Assembly: GCA_963924555.1 (NCBI GenBank)
Contig: OZ004589.1
Span: 6,448,001-6,512,000 of the forward strand
Source of the DNA: Crambe crambe
Lineage: Eukaryota > Porifera > Demospongiae > Poecilosclerida > Crambeidae
DNA length: 64,000 nt
Reading direction: 5' to 3'
Of this stretch, positions 51,470-62,860 are shown in pieces. Each line of letters opens with the position of its first letter. Position 1 is the first letter of the stretch. Below the pieces are notes generated by a model, which had not been told where the DNA came from, ran no database searches, and worked only from the letters and a program-made list of their open reading frames with translations. Made by a program: the position numbers and the translations under genes.

Positions 51470-54400
51470 AAAAGGGACTGCAAGAAGTGAGTTGAATATA
51501 TCACTTAAAAGTAGTAGTAGTAGCTCCTCACTAGTACTAAATGTGAATGTGTTACACATCCTTGGATGTTCACTCAGTGTCATCAGTCACTAATTAGTGG
51601 GTGCAGTCAAAATAGTGGGCATGGCCAGGGAGAAATTCTTTTTGCCCCCCAACTTCAAGTACCTTCCTCCCCCCCTGTGATGCATGATCATCATTACATG
51701 GTTAGGGTGCTGCTGTTATAATGATTGACTGCAGATTTCAATGAATTCAGTGAAGTGTCTATCAATGCCTCGGATAATTGTTTACCTTTGGGTAAGCCAG
51801 CTAGAGAGCTAGATCTTCCATCTGTAGCTACAAAAATGGATTAGCTAAAACATAATTTTATCTCTTGGTCAATCTTGTTAGGGGCCTTCTCATCTTTTCC
51901 ATCACTCTAAGCTTTGGAAATCTCTCTCAACTCCACCGTGGATATATCCTTGGGGGAAAGTGATTTTATCAAGCTCCAATTTCTAGACCTCTCTTTCAAT
52001 AACCTGAGTGGCATTGGTCTCTTGGCTTTGGGAAAACTGCTGGCTCTGAAGGAGTTGCATTAACTTAGTGGCACTTCCTGTTGAGATGTCAATGCCGTAT
52101 AGCATCCAAGGAACTGAGCAGTACGTCCCTTTATTTCCATGGCTTGAAATAGGGCATATTATTTCAAAGGGGGAGGGGGGGGGGGGGGGTCCTTATTTAG
52201 ATTTATTCTGTGGAAGCCAGGCTTGAGTGTCAAGGAAAATAAACTACTTATGCCTGCTTAAACCTAGTATCTCAGGGAAGTGACAGTTACTATAAAGCAA
52301 CAAAGCTGTGTATGTATTGGCCCCATATAAGGTTATTATTGATGAAACCAAAACTATAAATGGTATTATTTTGATATGCTAGGATGAAGTTGAGATTTCC
52401 TGCACTGGAAAAGCTATGGTTAGATGACAATAAGCTGAGTGATCAGGCTACTTTTGCTACACTTGCTGGTCTAAGGAAGTAAGTTTCCATAAACAATCTC
52501 CCAGTGGTATTTTATGCAGGTGTTATTCCTCAAGATTAGTGTACCTGAATAAATAATAGTTAGACAACGAGACCTAGGGATCTAAGTTATTTAGAGACCC
52601 GAGGGCCCTGGTAGGTTACTAAAGAAAATAATGAGGTCTACAAAACAAGGTAACTGTGTTCTAATGAGATTTATACCATTCCAGTGTTAAAGTTACTTGG
52701 GACAAGTCACCTTAAATCAGAGACTTGGTTATCCAATACAACTACAACAGACACCCCCAGTAGTATCATACCAGGGACTTCTAGAATTGATGAAGAGAGC
52801 AAGAAATATGATGAGCATGGCCTGGCACCTTTCCATGTTTTGAAAACACTGAGTATGGTTAATAATCTGGTGAGTGTGTGGAGAGCTAGCTGTCTAGGCA
52901 CCACCTTTTCCTTTTACTAAGCACCACCTTTTACTACAATATGGACAAGATTGTAATTTTAAGTTTCTAGTGATTCAAGACATTCCACAAGAATAGACCA
53001 CCTGTCTCAAATATCCCTAAGTTTCATGGGCAGTATAAGAAAAACCCTGTTTCAATTAAGTAGCTATCCCATAATAATACATGCATCTCTCGTATTTTCT
53101 CTGTATTGTAGATTCTAGCCTTTGAAGGATTGGTGGCATGTGCCTCATGGCCACACTTGAAGGAGCTCATTATTTACGACAACCCCCTCACAAGAACTTC
53201 CAAGGGTAAAAATTTCACCTATACTCATGAAAAAATTCATGATCTTGTTGATTTAGGTATGCCACCATTAGTACAAGAGTGTTTGGTGGATGATAAAGGT
53301 GTTAATGTTATACTGTGATCCAGTAACAGTAGTAATTTTTACTGTTCCTTAAATTGGATAGTTATACCGATCACATCAGAAAAATGGCTTCAAAAAGGTA
53401 AACAACCAAATTCAGAGCTTGAGAATTATATTATTTTGCTGTGCTCAGCTATTGTGATGTCTCTATGTTTATGATATCTTTATTTTTGTCTCCCATTATG
53501 AATAGTGTAAATGAGATGGGTAGTAGCATGCATGTCCTTTAGGTATAGCATTTGTGTAAACCCTTCTCATGACCAGCTTACATCAAGAGGACAGTCTAGA
53601 GATAACTGCTGGCCCCCTTTTTTTTTCCAATGCAAAATGGCTAAATTGCACTATTTTGGCCTTTTGGGCCAAGCTCTCCTCACCTTATACCACTTCCCCT
53701 TGTCAATCACTTGCCTCAGACTCCACTACCAGTCAAGACAGCAGTAGTAGTGCTGGAATATTCATGACACAGGTACGCGAGACAAAACACTAGTCACCCA
53801 GCATTAAGAACAACAAACCAGCAAACCACTAGTCACCCAGCTAGAAGCCTTATTAACAAATAGGTCCCCTTATAATGACATTGTTTGTGTGTCAAACCAA
53901 AACCTTTGTTTGATGACTGTAGCTACATGAAATGAATATATATTATTGCACAATACCACGTGCAAGCATCATGTTTTCAAGAACTTGAGCATGTCAGAGA
54001 TAATTCATTATGATAGTGAATAACACAATTTCTACCTCCCCCACACTCTAGTTAGTTGCACAATACCACTGGTAAACATCAGAACTTGAGTTTATGCCAA
54101 GTCCTTTAATCTGTATAGATGGCAATGAGTATTTCCTGCCTCCCCCACAAACATCCTGATGTATATGTCCTTACTTGAGGATACCCATAAATGTGGTTTT
54201 GTTATCAGGAAGTACGTGTGCAGTCCATGATTACAGGGACATATCCTACTATATTTGAACATCTATTTATAGCTATACTATTTTAAGCTTAATTATAGCT
54301 ACACTATTTTAAGCTTTATAATGTGGATTTAGGAGGTATACAAACTTAGTGGGTTTTAGCTATACCAGTGCCCCCTGGTTATTATTATGCTATGTTGATT

Positions 54401-55747
54401 ATAGACATTCATGGCTGCACAAGAACTCTTCAACATGCTTTGAGACATCCACTGACTCTGCTTCAACATAACAGGCATGATTGTGGAAATGCCCATATCA
54501 CCACTCTCAATCCAATACAAAGAGATTCACAACTTAAGATGGTCAGTTAAAGCCATAATGTTGCTGGCCTCGTACCCACTACCCAGATTTAAAGCTACAC
54601 ATTAAGTGAAGAGATCGTTATAGCCCCACTTAATCTCACAGTTCCCATAGAAAAAAACTTGGCTAGTTAACAAAAAATCATAGTGCAGGTGTAACAACAC
54701 CTTCCTCCTTGTGAGTCTCTTGATTATAGCTTTTTGCCTTGTAGGTTCCTTGCTCTGTGGAGGGAAGTCATAAAGTAGGTCCAAGTCCCATATTGCAACG
54801 CTTGAAGAGAGTTTTAGATGATATACAAACTAAGAGTCTTGATACTAATATCCTCACACCTAGAACTTCTAAAGATAGGCAGAAAGTGTCAAAGTTATGG
54901 AAAGAAGGCAGAAAGTTACTTGCTGAGGTATGTGACACTCTGTTTCGGATAGTATATCTAGTATTGATAACATAATATTGCATAAAAAGATGTCAATTGT
55001 AGCATAGCATAGCAGGATATACCATGGATAGCAGCTAGTTAGCCTCGTCCCCATGCTCTAAAATTTACGGAGGCGGACAAAAGAGCCTGGTACCCACTTT
55101 TGCACATGCGACAATTCCCCCCCCCCCCCCCTGATTGGGGGAAATTGTAATCTCTCAGTAATCATGATGCAATACTGCTGAATCAGCACTGCAGCAGACT
55201 AGCTCTAGTTCACCAGTTCTTCTTAGCGGACGGTGTGTTTGTTTTACGCCCTATGTCGGCTGGGACAACCCCACCTAGTACTGAACAAGGAGCAGCAACA
55301 AGCAATTCTCTCCGTTCGTTTGTTCATTGGGGAATAGTGTAGAACTGAGGCTGTGATCATCTCCTCTGAATTTAAGGGAGAGCGGCTTATGGATAAAGAC
55401 ACTATAAATAGTTTTAGAAGTGCCAGTCTTGTCTTCTCTTCTCCAGAGAATTTAGCTTTCTTGGTACCTTATAGCGCATGCTCATACATGTTGTGACATC
55501 ACACACCGTCATAATGTGTATTAGGCAGGCGCATGCGCAAATAGTGGGTACCAGGCTCTATTTCCCGCCTCCACATAATTTTAGAGCCTGGGTACGAGGC
55601 TTAGCAGCTAGTGCACTTGAATAATTATCAATTTTTATCTTTTCATAACTTTTACAGATGCAGGCACACTATGATAATGTTAGGGCAGATTCTTTGGATG
55701 CAGTAATATCACTTGTTCAGAAACAGCAATCTCCAGTCCTAAAGTAG
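51470..55747 (+). pseudogene. Decayed tandem copy of XRRA1
   Basis: Matches XRRA1 exons and introns from the end of exon 2 (GCAAGAAGTGAGTTGAATAT) to the last exon (55659-55747). Exon 1 and most of exon 2 are missing. The exon 3 copy (from 51736) lacks about 10 bp at its start and 4 bp inside. The exon 4 copy has a premature stop (CTCTAA where XRRA1 has CTCCAA) and a 12-bp loss. The exon 6 copy has a 100-bp-plus insertion near 52550-52664 and has lost most of the disordered-region coding sequence. Part of exon 10 and all of exon 11 are gone. Exons 12 to 14 remain recognisable (54405-54540, 54746-54926, 55659-55747). It cannot make full-length XRRA1, though a short internal transcript is possible. 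Confidence 0.9.
55042..55600. mobile_element. MITE-like element with TTA target duplication
   Basis: The ends GCCTCGT and ACGAGGC begin imperfect inverted repeats of 60 bp or more (GCTCTAAAATT, GGAGGCGG, GAGCCTGGTACCCAC in both arms). TTA flanks both sides (55039-55041, 55601-55603), as expected for PIF/Harbinger-type elements. No coding capacity. It lies in the last intron of the decayed XRRA1 copy and is absent from the same intron of XRRA1. Confidence 0.8.
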
Positions 55748-55880
55748 TTGTCAATTCGTCAACATTATAATTATTCATTGAGGGGATATCCGGGAAAATT
55801 GTTTCCGCGCGCGCTTAAGAGCTGTTGTTCTAGAAGTTTCTTTGCGCACAACCGCGAGACTATTAAACATTTTAGCCGCG

Positions 55881-57883
55881 ATGAGTTTTGTTATTTCTGG
55901 GGGAAGTCTCTCTTTCTGCAAGATGCCCGGTTACGATCTGCGTAAACTCCACGTTGATTTTGGAGAAACGAGTGTGAAGAGGTACGAATGTTCTCATTGC
56001 AATAATCTACCGAAAGAACCAGTTCAACTTAATGGTTGTGGCCACTGGGTTTGTTATTCCTGCGTTTCACTTGCTGAGATAGACAAGTGAGTAGCTAGTT
56101 ATGTAGCTACTCCATAGATTTGACAGATCTATAAATTTTATACAGGCGACTGCTCTGTCCAGCCTGTAAAGGTGTTCTCCCGATTGATGATAAGAATTTA
56201 TACGTGAGTTACGGAGCTATTCTAGGAATAATAATCGTTTATTTTTTATATATATATTATAGTACCATCGTGATAAGTATGTTCAAAGGGAGATTGACAA
56301 CATCCCTGTATCTTGTTCTAACTGCACTGACTGGAATGGAACAATATCTGAATTGGAAGTATGTGACTGAGCTATCAATGCTTAATTGGTGGTATAAGTA
56401 CAGGCAACCTGCGCATAACCACATGCATGCACGTGCCACATAATTGGAGGAGAACAAGACTGCTGATCATTTCTTGGAGACAAATGTTTTATAGCTACTG
56501 AGACTCTGATCTGGCAACACCGATCTGGCAATACAGAAGAACTCATTGGCTACTAGCTAGTATCATGTTGAAACTAAAGGACATACAAAGAACTAGCTAG
56601 CTATCAGCATTTAAGAACATTCCGCACTATGATTTATTATAATGAACCATCAGTACAGTCATGCATGCTCTTATGATGAAACTGGGATAGGAGGGCACTT
56701 GGGGAAGCTGCCTGCTAAATGCCCCCACCCCATGAAAATTTGCCTCTACGTACATTTATACTTGCATGGAGGACTAATAATGAACCCTTCTAACTGGGAT
56801 AGGAGGGCACTTGGGGAAGCTGCCTGCTAGATACCCCACCCCGCCAAAATTTGCTTCTACATGCGCATATAGCATCTAGCTATACTTAGTGGAATTCATA
56901 AGTTTTAGCTTGATATCATTTTTGGGGACCCCATACTTTTGCTAGCCTAAGCATCATCTGTTCCCTCCTCCATGAAGTCATAGTACGGTCTCAACTCTTA
57001 TGCATGCATATTATTATTATTACAGGAACACCTTAGAAGCTGTTTTCCAATTACCTCTTCTCCGAGTCCTTGTGGTGAATGTGGACAAGAGATTCCAATA
57101 TCTAAGTTGGAAGCTCATAGGGAGAGCTGTTTAAAACTCATTAGATACAATGGTGCATGCTTTGAGCACAGTTCACCTGTAAGTTATAGCTATAGCTATT
57201 TCTTATTTGTTATTAAGAATATCCATTTCTTATAGACCGAATGTGAAGGTCTTTATACAGAAGGAAACCACGAAGTAGACATTGGAAGGAGTTCGCTCAT
57301 TAGGTCTCTATCCTATCGACTTCTACAAACAAGTAACATGATAGCACCAGTGTTCAGAAGGTTTAAGGAAATCAATAGAGAATATGAACAAAAGTTCGAA
57401 CGGTTCGTGGCAGACAAATGGTTTCGCTTTGTATATAATCCCAACTATAATGGAGTTATGCAATGGAAAATACCAGATTACAGTCGCCGTATGAGTGATG
57501 CAAAGAAAGGAAGATACCTCTTCAACCTTAGCCCTATCTTTTATACTTCTAAGGGCAGGTATAATATGTGCCTCAAGTTATATTTAAATGGTGATGGAAG
57601 TGGTCTCCCTGACCATCTATCCATCTACTTAATTTTCTTGGATGGAGAAAACGACGCTGAGCTTCAGTGGCCATTCCGGTTTAGGGCCAGTTTTAGATTG
57701 ATCAATGTGAGTACTGGTTCTGACGTGATTGGCTTGCTAACGAATTCATCAGAACGACCTCTTTCTGGTGGGATGAATACATCATTCGGTTTCCCTTCAT
57801 TCATTTCGCAAAGTGTTATAGAAAATGGTGGCTTTGTGAAGGATGACTGCCTTTTTCTTAAGTTTACTATTAACCCTCAATAA
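55881..57883 (+). CDS. TRAF-family RING and MATH protein, diverged paralogue (TRAF-B)
   Basis: Exons 55881-56086, 56146-56203, 56263-56358, 57026-57178, 57236-57883 (stop TAA); phases agree. 386 residues from the first ATG, or 372 from the second in-frame ATG at 55923 (MPGYDLRKL), which aligns better with TRAF-A. RING: YECSHCNNL...NGCGHWVCYSC...LLCPAC. The zinc-finger stretch follows (VSCSNCTDWNGTISELEEHLRSC, CGECGQEIPISKLEAHRESC). A short helical segment (FRRFKEINREYEQKFERF) precedes the MATH domain (GVMQWKIPDYSRR, FYTSKGRYNMCLKLYLNGDGSG, HLSIYLIFLDGENDAELQWPF). It keeps the first three splice positions of TRAF-A but has an extra intron before the MATH exon. Clearly diverged from TRAF-A in sequence, so an older duplicate. 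It starts 134 bp after the decayed XRRA1 copy. Confidence 0.88.
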
Positions 57884-58030
57884 GTGTGTAATAATTTATC
57901 TATGTCTATATAGCTAATGAGACAGTCCACTGTCCCTACCACCACAAAGTTATCTGAATGGGTTGCTTTTGGAGGCTAACCTGTTGTCATGCAGTGGTGG
58001 GGATGTGTTTACCTGTACATATCCTTGAAC

Positions 58031-58036
58031 ATTAAA
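58031..58036 (+). terminator. Possible polyadenylation signal of TRAF-B
   Basis: ATTAAA 148 bp after the TRAF-B stop codon. Confidence 0.4.
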
Positions 58037-58197
58037 TTTTATACTGCTTATTAATTTGTATGAAAAGAACAGTTTTTGTTTGTTTTTTACACATAGGCTA
58101 ATGCTATTATTTTTGTTAATTATGACACCATTAAAATATTGCTTCTTTCAATAATCACCCTAAGTACGAGACTACCAAATGGTAATAATCAATTTTT

Positions 58198-58426
58198 GGA
58201 ATTCCCCAGGTGATTTCCCACAGGGTACTCCCCTGGTAGTTTCCTAGGCATCACGAACCCCTCCCGCCTTGAGTCTGATTTAGAGTCCGAAAAACTGAAG
58301 AATTAACTCTGGACGTCCTTCTTTTATACTCACATGTGCATGGGATCTGGGAATTCCCTGGTGATCTCCCCAGTGACTGGTGCTCATTTTTATGCACATG
58401 CGCGATGGCTATATTGTCTATAAAAG
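58198..58426 (+). promoter_or_regulatory. Duplicated TRAF-A promoter, kB modules and TATA retained
   Basis: Same order as upstream of TRAF-A: module 1 at 58198-58219 (GGAATTCCCC, GGTGATTTCCC), module 2 at 58225-58247, module 3 at 58349-58371 (perfect GGGAATTCCC at 58349-58358, then GGTGATCTCCCC), and TATAAAAG at 58419-58426. It precedes a broken gene but may still be active. Confidence 0.6.
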
Positions 58427-58448
58427 TCGCCTTATACTGAAGCCTACA

Positions 58449-59772
58449 ATGATTGATATTATGGAGAGCCCTATGTCTGTAATGAATGCAAATATAATTA
58501 TACTAAAAGAACGCGTGCAGGATTGCTGTGGCCGCAGACTATGCAAAATGTGTTCCATAGAATTAATCAATAAAAAGTGAGTGTATGTATACATGTGAAG
58601 CTCTATCTAGCTATTAAATAGCTATGATTTCAATATCACTATACCTCTATCTAGATTGTGCTGTCAAGAATTGCTCACTAAAGATAGTGTAAGTTTTATT
58701 TTCATTATAATGCACGCATAATACATGCCATCTGGTTTTGTATTAGTATAATATTCATAGATAGTGAGCATAAATGTAGGAATGGAAATGACTGTCCCAT
58801 TATAAATTCTTTCCTGACAGGGCTGCAAAGAGAGAAATGGAAAAACTTGTGGTGCCATGTGGCAATGACCAATGCAATTGGAATGGTCTCATATCCAATA
58901 TTGAAGTAAAACTAATTATTTAGCTATCATATTTGCTATTATTTTTAAAATGTATGCCGTCTCACATATATAGCTTTGTGCATTATTTGACAAACCTTTC
59001 TTAAATAGGAACATGAAGATAAGTGCCGATTCAAGCCTATCGTGTGTGGAGAATGCAACTACCTAAGACTGAAATAAAGTCTCTTTGTTTGAAGTTACAT
59101 ACATACAATGGCACATGCCATAAGCAACAAAATGGTATATAAGAAGTAAACCAGCTTCCTGTTTGTCAACCACTCATTTGTCCCCAAGGTGACGGAATAC
59201 ACGAATTGGTTTTTGGAATGCAGGAGGCTTTTCGCAGATATTCAACAAATGTCATGACCGCATGGTTGCACTGCTAAAGTCTCAAATGGAGCAAATTAGA
59301 CTAGATCCACCAACTCGCCAGGCATGCAGGTTCTCAGTTTTCCCTTGTACAAGATACGCTGAAAATGGAATTTTGAAGTGGAAGATCCAAAAGTTTACCT
59401 CTCGCAAACATGAAGCATATGGAGGGCAACACACTCCGATATACAGTTGGCCATTTTATATATCATCCACTGCTCGGTATAAAGTATGCATATGTCTGTA
59501 TGTCAATGGATACGGAGATGGAAGAATTCGCACATGTCTCTCTACATTGTCCTTATGGAAGGAAAATATGACGACAACCTCCAGCGGCAGGCTTCTCAAC
59601 ATGGAAAGCGATTGTGATGTATTTGTGAAGTTTGATCCAGATCCTTTGTGCAGGCCTTTAAAATTGATCAAGTGAAGGCTGGTTTGTACCACAAGATTAT
59701 GTCGACAGGGAGTGTGTTTTAGATGATAATATTTTTATGGAGTGTAAAATCGAAATGAAAGCCAGCTCTTAA
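58449..59772 (+). pseudogene. Decayed copy of TRAF-A
   Basis: All four TRAF-A exons are recognisable (about 58449-58576, 58653-58691, 58821-58905, 59010-59772). The RING exon has lost about 20 bp, shifting the frame relative to the CNECK motif, and the RING histidine codon has become Arg (CCGRRLC). The zinc-finger exon has an internal deletion, and a TAA replaces a codon in GTATATAAGAAG. The MATH part has a 1-bp loss after GGAGATGG and a deletion of about 25-30 bp around the QWP region. No complete RING or MATH domain can be made. Nucleotide identity to TRAF-A is high, so the copy is fairly recent. Confidence 0.9.
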
Positions 59773-61680
59773 TTTGAGGCAGCTGCCTCTCACTGCAGTC
59801 AAGAAATGTACTTGATCTCATCCTTGTGTCGTGTTTTTTTTCTCTACTGAGTTCTAGCATTTAACAGCACCAGTTCTATGTTTCTATTTTATAGATGGAA
59901 TTTTTTCGCCAGGTAAGAAGTAGCTATGGCTGTGAAGGTCCCAAAAGTCAGTGTTCCAAATTCAAAAATCAGCAGTCCAGAAAGGTGTATATCATTCTTT
60001 AGCACTACAAAGATTGAACCTTCAGATATATTCTACCTCTCCACACACCCCTAATGCGTTCTAGTTATTCAGTCAAGCCCCCTTGGATAGCGTGCTGGAA
60101 GAACCAGTCATGCTCACTACAGCTGCCCTTTATCTATGTTCCCACCTATGAGCCAACAATGTTAGTCTGAATTCATACACCACTTGGACCCCTCCATTGA
60201 GCTAACCTCTTACTTTAACCCCCTCTCCATTAGAGAAAGGCACATGTTGTGGTGGAATTCCTTTTGAAATCTGAACTCACTTTGTTGAAAATAGCAAAAT
60301 AGCTAGATATCAATATCTTCGATGTGAGCCCATTATACTTTTTCTCCTTCGGCTCACCTGATAACTTTTTCATGTCACTCATTAACTTACTTCTCATAAG
60401 GAAAGAGCACAGTTCAATAAAACTAATATTGCTCTACTTATGTAATAACTTCACTTTGGCATGCAGCATTACAGAAGGCCATGAACAAGAAGCTGTTCCT
60501 CACACAATGGCAAAATAGTATTATACAGAGACTAACTGATCCAGTGATTCCTACAATATAATATCCAATCACCCCCATAATTGCATGATAAGCTTATAGG
60601 CTGATGATGAACAATTATCATTAGCTACCTAGGTGCATAGTTATGTAATAATTAGGCACATGACAATAATATTGACATGACATGGCCCAGTCTGACCCCA
60701 TACCAGTTTCTAATTTAAGTGAAGGTGATGTAGGGATGACGTGTTGGAACAAGGGCATGCTATAATGACTTGCAGGAACTTTTCATAATAGCTTATAACG
60801 CTCCTTGTTATACCACGATTTATAGATGTAAGTTCATTTTAAAAAAGTGATGGTATAATGCATGTCAACTTGGTGTGATGAGTCACTTTTTTAAAGTAGG
60901 CTGTGGTAACTTTGGAACATTTTATGAGCATGTTCAGTATTGTATTTTGTCCAGCTAGCGCATATCGCATTGCGCTATAGCTCTTAGCTCTAGCTTATTT
61001 AAGCTATGTATCACTTCCAGTCGCTGGCTGGTTTGATCTGATTTTTGTCAATAGTTTATACTGTCAGCTGAATAATAAGAAGTTATTGCTAATTAACATT
61101 GTGATACTATTGGAGAACATCACATAGGCTCTAAACTGTTGGGACATGCATGTCAACTTGGTGTAATGAGTCACCTATACTAAGCTTTTTTGTTGATTTG
61201 TTGTTTTTTTTGTTGGTTTTTTTGTTTGTTTTTTTTCCCTAAAGTAGGCTCTAAACTGTTGGGACATGGATTATACATAGCCATGCAGCATGCATCCTTT
61301 TACCATGCCAATGGGGTGCACAAAACCATGCCGAAATGGCCGATGTTCGCATTAAACTTATTTTAGAGACTGACTAACACACCATTAGAACTAGTATTGT
61401 AGCTATGAGGAATCCATATAGAAACTATGTATCTTTGCCTCTTGTATGCAGTGCGATAGCGCCCTGAAAGTCATGGCAGCTAGCTATGCATGCCTAGACG
61501 AACAGGGCAGGCACGCATGCATGCACCTAGTTAGATGTCAGTATTCCAGCACAGTGCTATGTACGATTCTAGTCTCGCGAACCAGCTGGCTCACTAGTGA
61601 TATACGGCCGGCCGGGGGGCCCTCCTACATATGCACCCGCGGACTACTGTTGATTTCACTTCACTTGGAATTTCCGTGGT
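59773..61680. other. Intergenic region with dispersed direct repeats
   Basis: Begins with the copied TRAF-A 3' flank. Later, GCATGTCAACTTGGTGT.ATGAGTCAC occurs near 60858 and 61148, and AGGCTCTAAACTGTTGGGACATG near 61126 and 61245. No coding exon recognised. Confidence 0.6.
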
Positions 61681-62000
61681 TTTTTCGTGGGGCTGTCATG
61701 CCATATTTGGTCCTGCTAGATTTGGTCCATGAGGAGAGCCAATAATATGGCAGCCATATTTTGTCCTCATGGACCAAATCTGGTTGCGTCCCCTCTTGCC
61801 ATATTTTGTCCCCCAATTATTTTTTGTCCAGACCTATTGCAATTTCATCCAGACAATTAGCTATAGCTAAGCAGTTATATATTTTGCTCGGACAAAAATG
61901 ATATGACTGCTAGCTACATTCTGTCCAGGAGACTATAATGCTCAGATATTTTTTATCTGGACGATTACAAATAGCAGCTAGCTATTAGTTAAATCACATG
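61680..62000. repeat. Inverted and clustered TTTTGTCC/TTTGGTCC motifs
   Basis: GATTTGGTCCATGAGGA (about 61719-61735) pairs with TCCTCATGGACCAAATC (61762 onward) around a short loop with CCATATT. Further TATTTTGTCC, TTTTTTGTCC and related words follow at short spacing. Similar words recur near 63090-63140 and 63765-63830. Confidence 0.6.
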
Positions 62001-62189
62001 CACGTAAAAGGTAACTAAGTTTTGCAGCTGGCTATTTAAATGCAAGGCATAATCATGTGAGATTCAGTTATAGAATCGATGGCAACGTGCAAACTTTATA
62101 AGTGAAATTTATTGTACAAACATTTTAATTTTAACTTATATCCTTCACAAAAGACATGGCTAGTTAGCTACTCCACTGAATTCTTGGAA

Positions 62190-62860
62190 CTGACTCTACA
62201 AGGTCCTCGTTAGGCCCATCCTTGAGTACTGTTCTTGCATCTGGGACCCTACTAACGTTACCAGTATGACCAAGTTAGAGAAGGTGTAGGAATTTGCTGC
62301 TAAAAGGCCTCTGGTAAATGGAAGGAGACTGGAGCTGTTCTAGTCTCAGAATTAGGCTGGCCGCTGCTGTCCCAAAGACGTACTTTTCAAAAGCTCTGTC
62401 TGTGCAGGAAAATCCTCGAAGAGGGTTCAATTATTCCATCAAGTGTCTTTGAATCTGCACCCAGCACGAGTGCCCGCCACCAAAACAGTGTGCAACTGTT
62501 CAGACCATTCGTGAGAACGGAACACCATCAGAGCTCCTTTTTTATTAGTGTTATCACCCTCTGGAACTCCCTACCAGACCATGTCATCTCACCTCCAAAC
62601 TACAAGACTTTCAAGCGCACCCTGAAAACCTTTTGTTCTTGTCTTTGTTTTAGTCTCTTAGTCTTGTGTCTTTTGTTCTGTTTTTTTTGTTTGTTTGTTT
62701 GTTTGTTGTTTTTTTTTTGTTGTTTTTTCTTTTTCTTTTTTTTCTTTTCGTCCTTCTTATCTCTCTTCTTACTCCTACATCTACTCCCTTTAAGGGGGCC
62801 TTAATAATAGCTTACTGTAGCTAGTTGGCCCACCTCATTGCTTGCAATGAAATTTATTAG
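62190..62860 (+). mobile_element. 3' remnant of a non-LTR (LINE) retrotransposon
   Basis: Conceptual translation shows VRPILEYCSCIWDPTNV then a LEKV stretch (from about 62204), and after a frame break SFFISVITLWNSLPDHVI and FKRTLKTF. These are hallmarks of the C-terminal end of Jockey/CR1-like reverse transcriptase ORFs (LEY.S.VW.P, and TI..WNSLP near the end). In-frame stops and frameshifts make it inactive. A T/G-rich stretch and a short A run near 62862 could mark the 3' end. Confidence 0.75.

Noticed and set aside
56204-56443. Plus-strand hydrophobic frame within TRAF-B
   Set aside because: It overlaps the TRAF-B intron and third exon in another frame; the zinc-finger frame is the one supported by homology.
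62490-62804. A host gene at the LINE remnant
   Set aside because: The reading frame matches the terminal part of non-LTR reverse transcriptases, is broken upstream and ends in low-complexity T-rich sequence.
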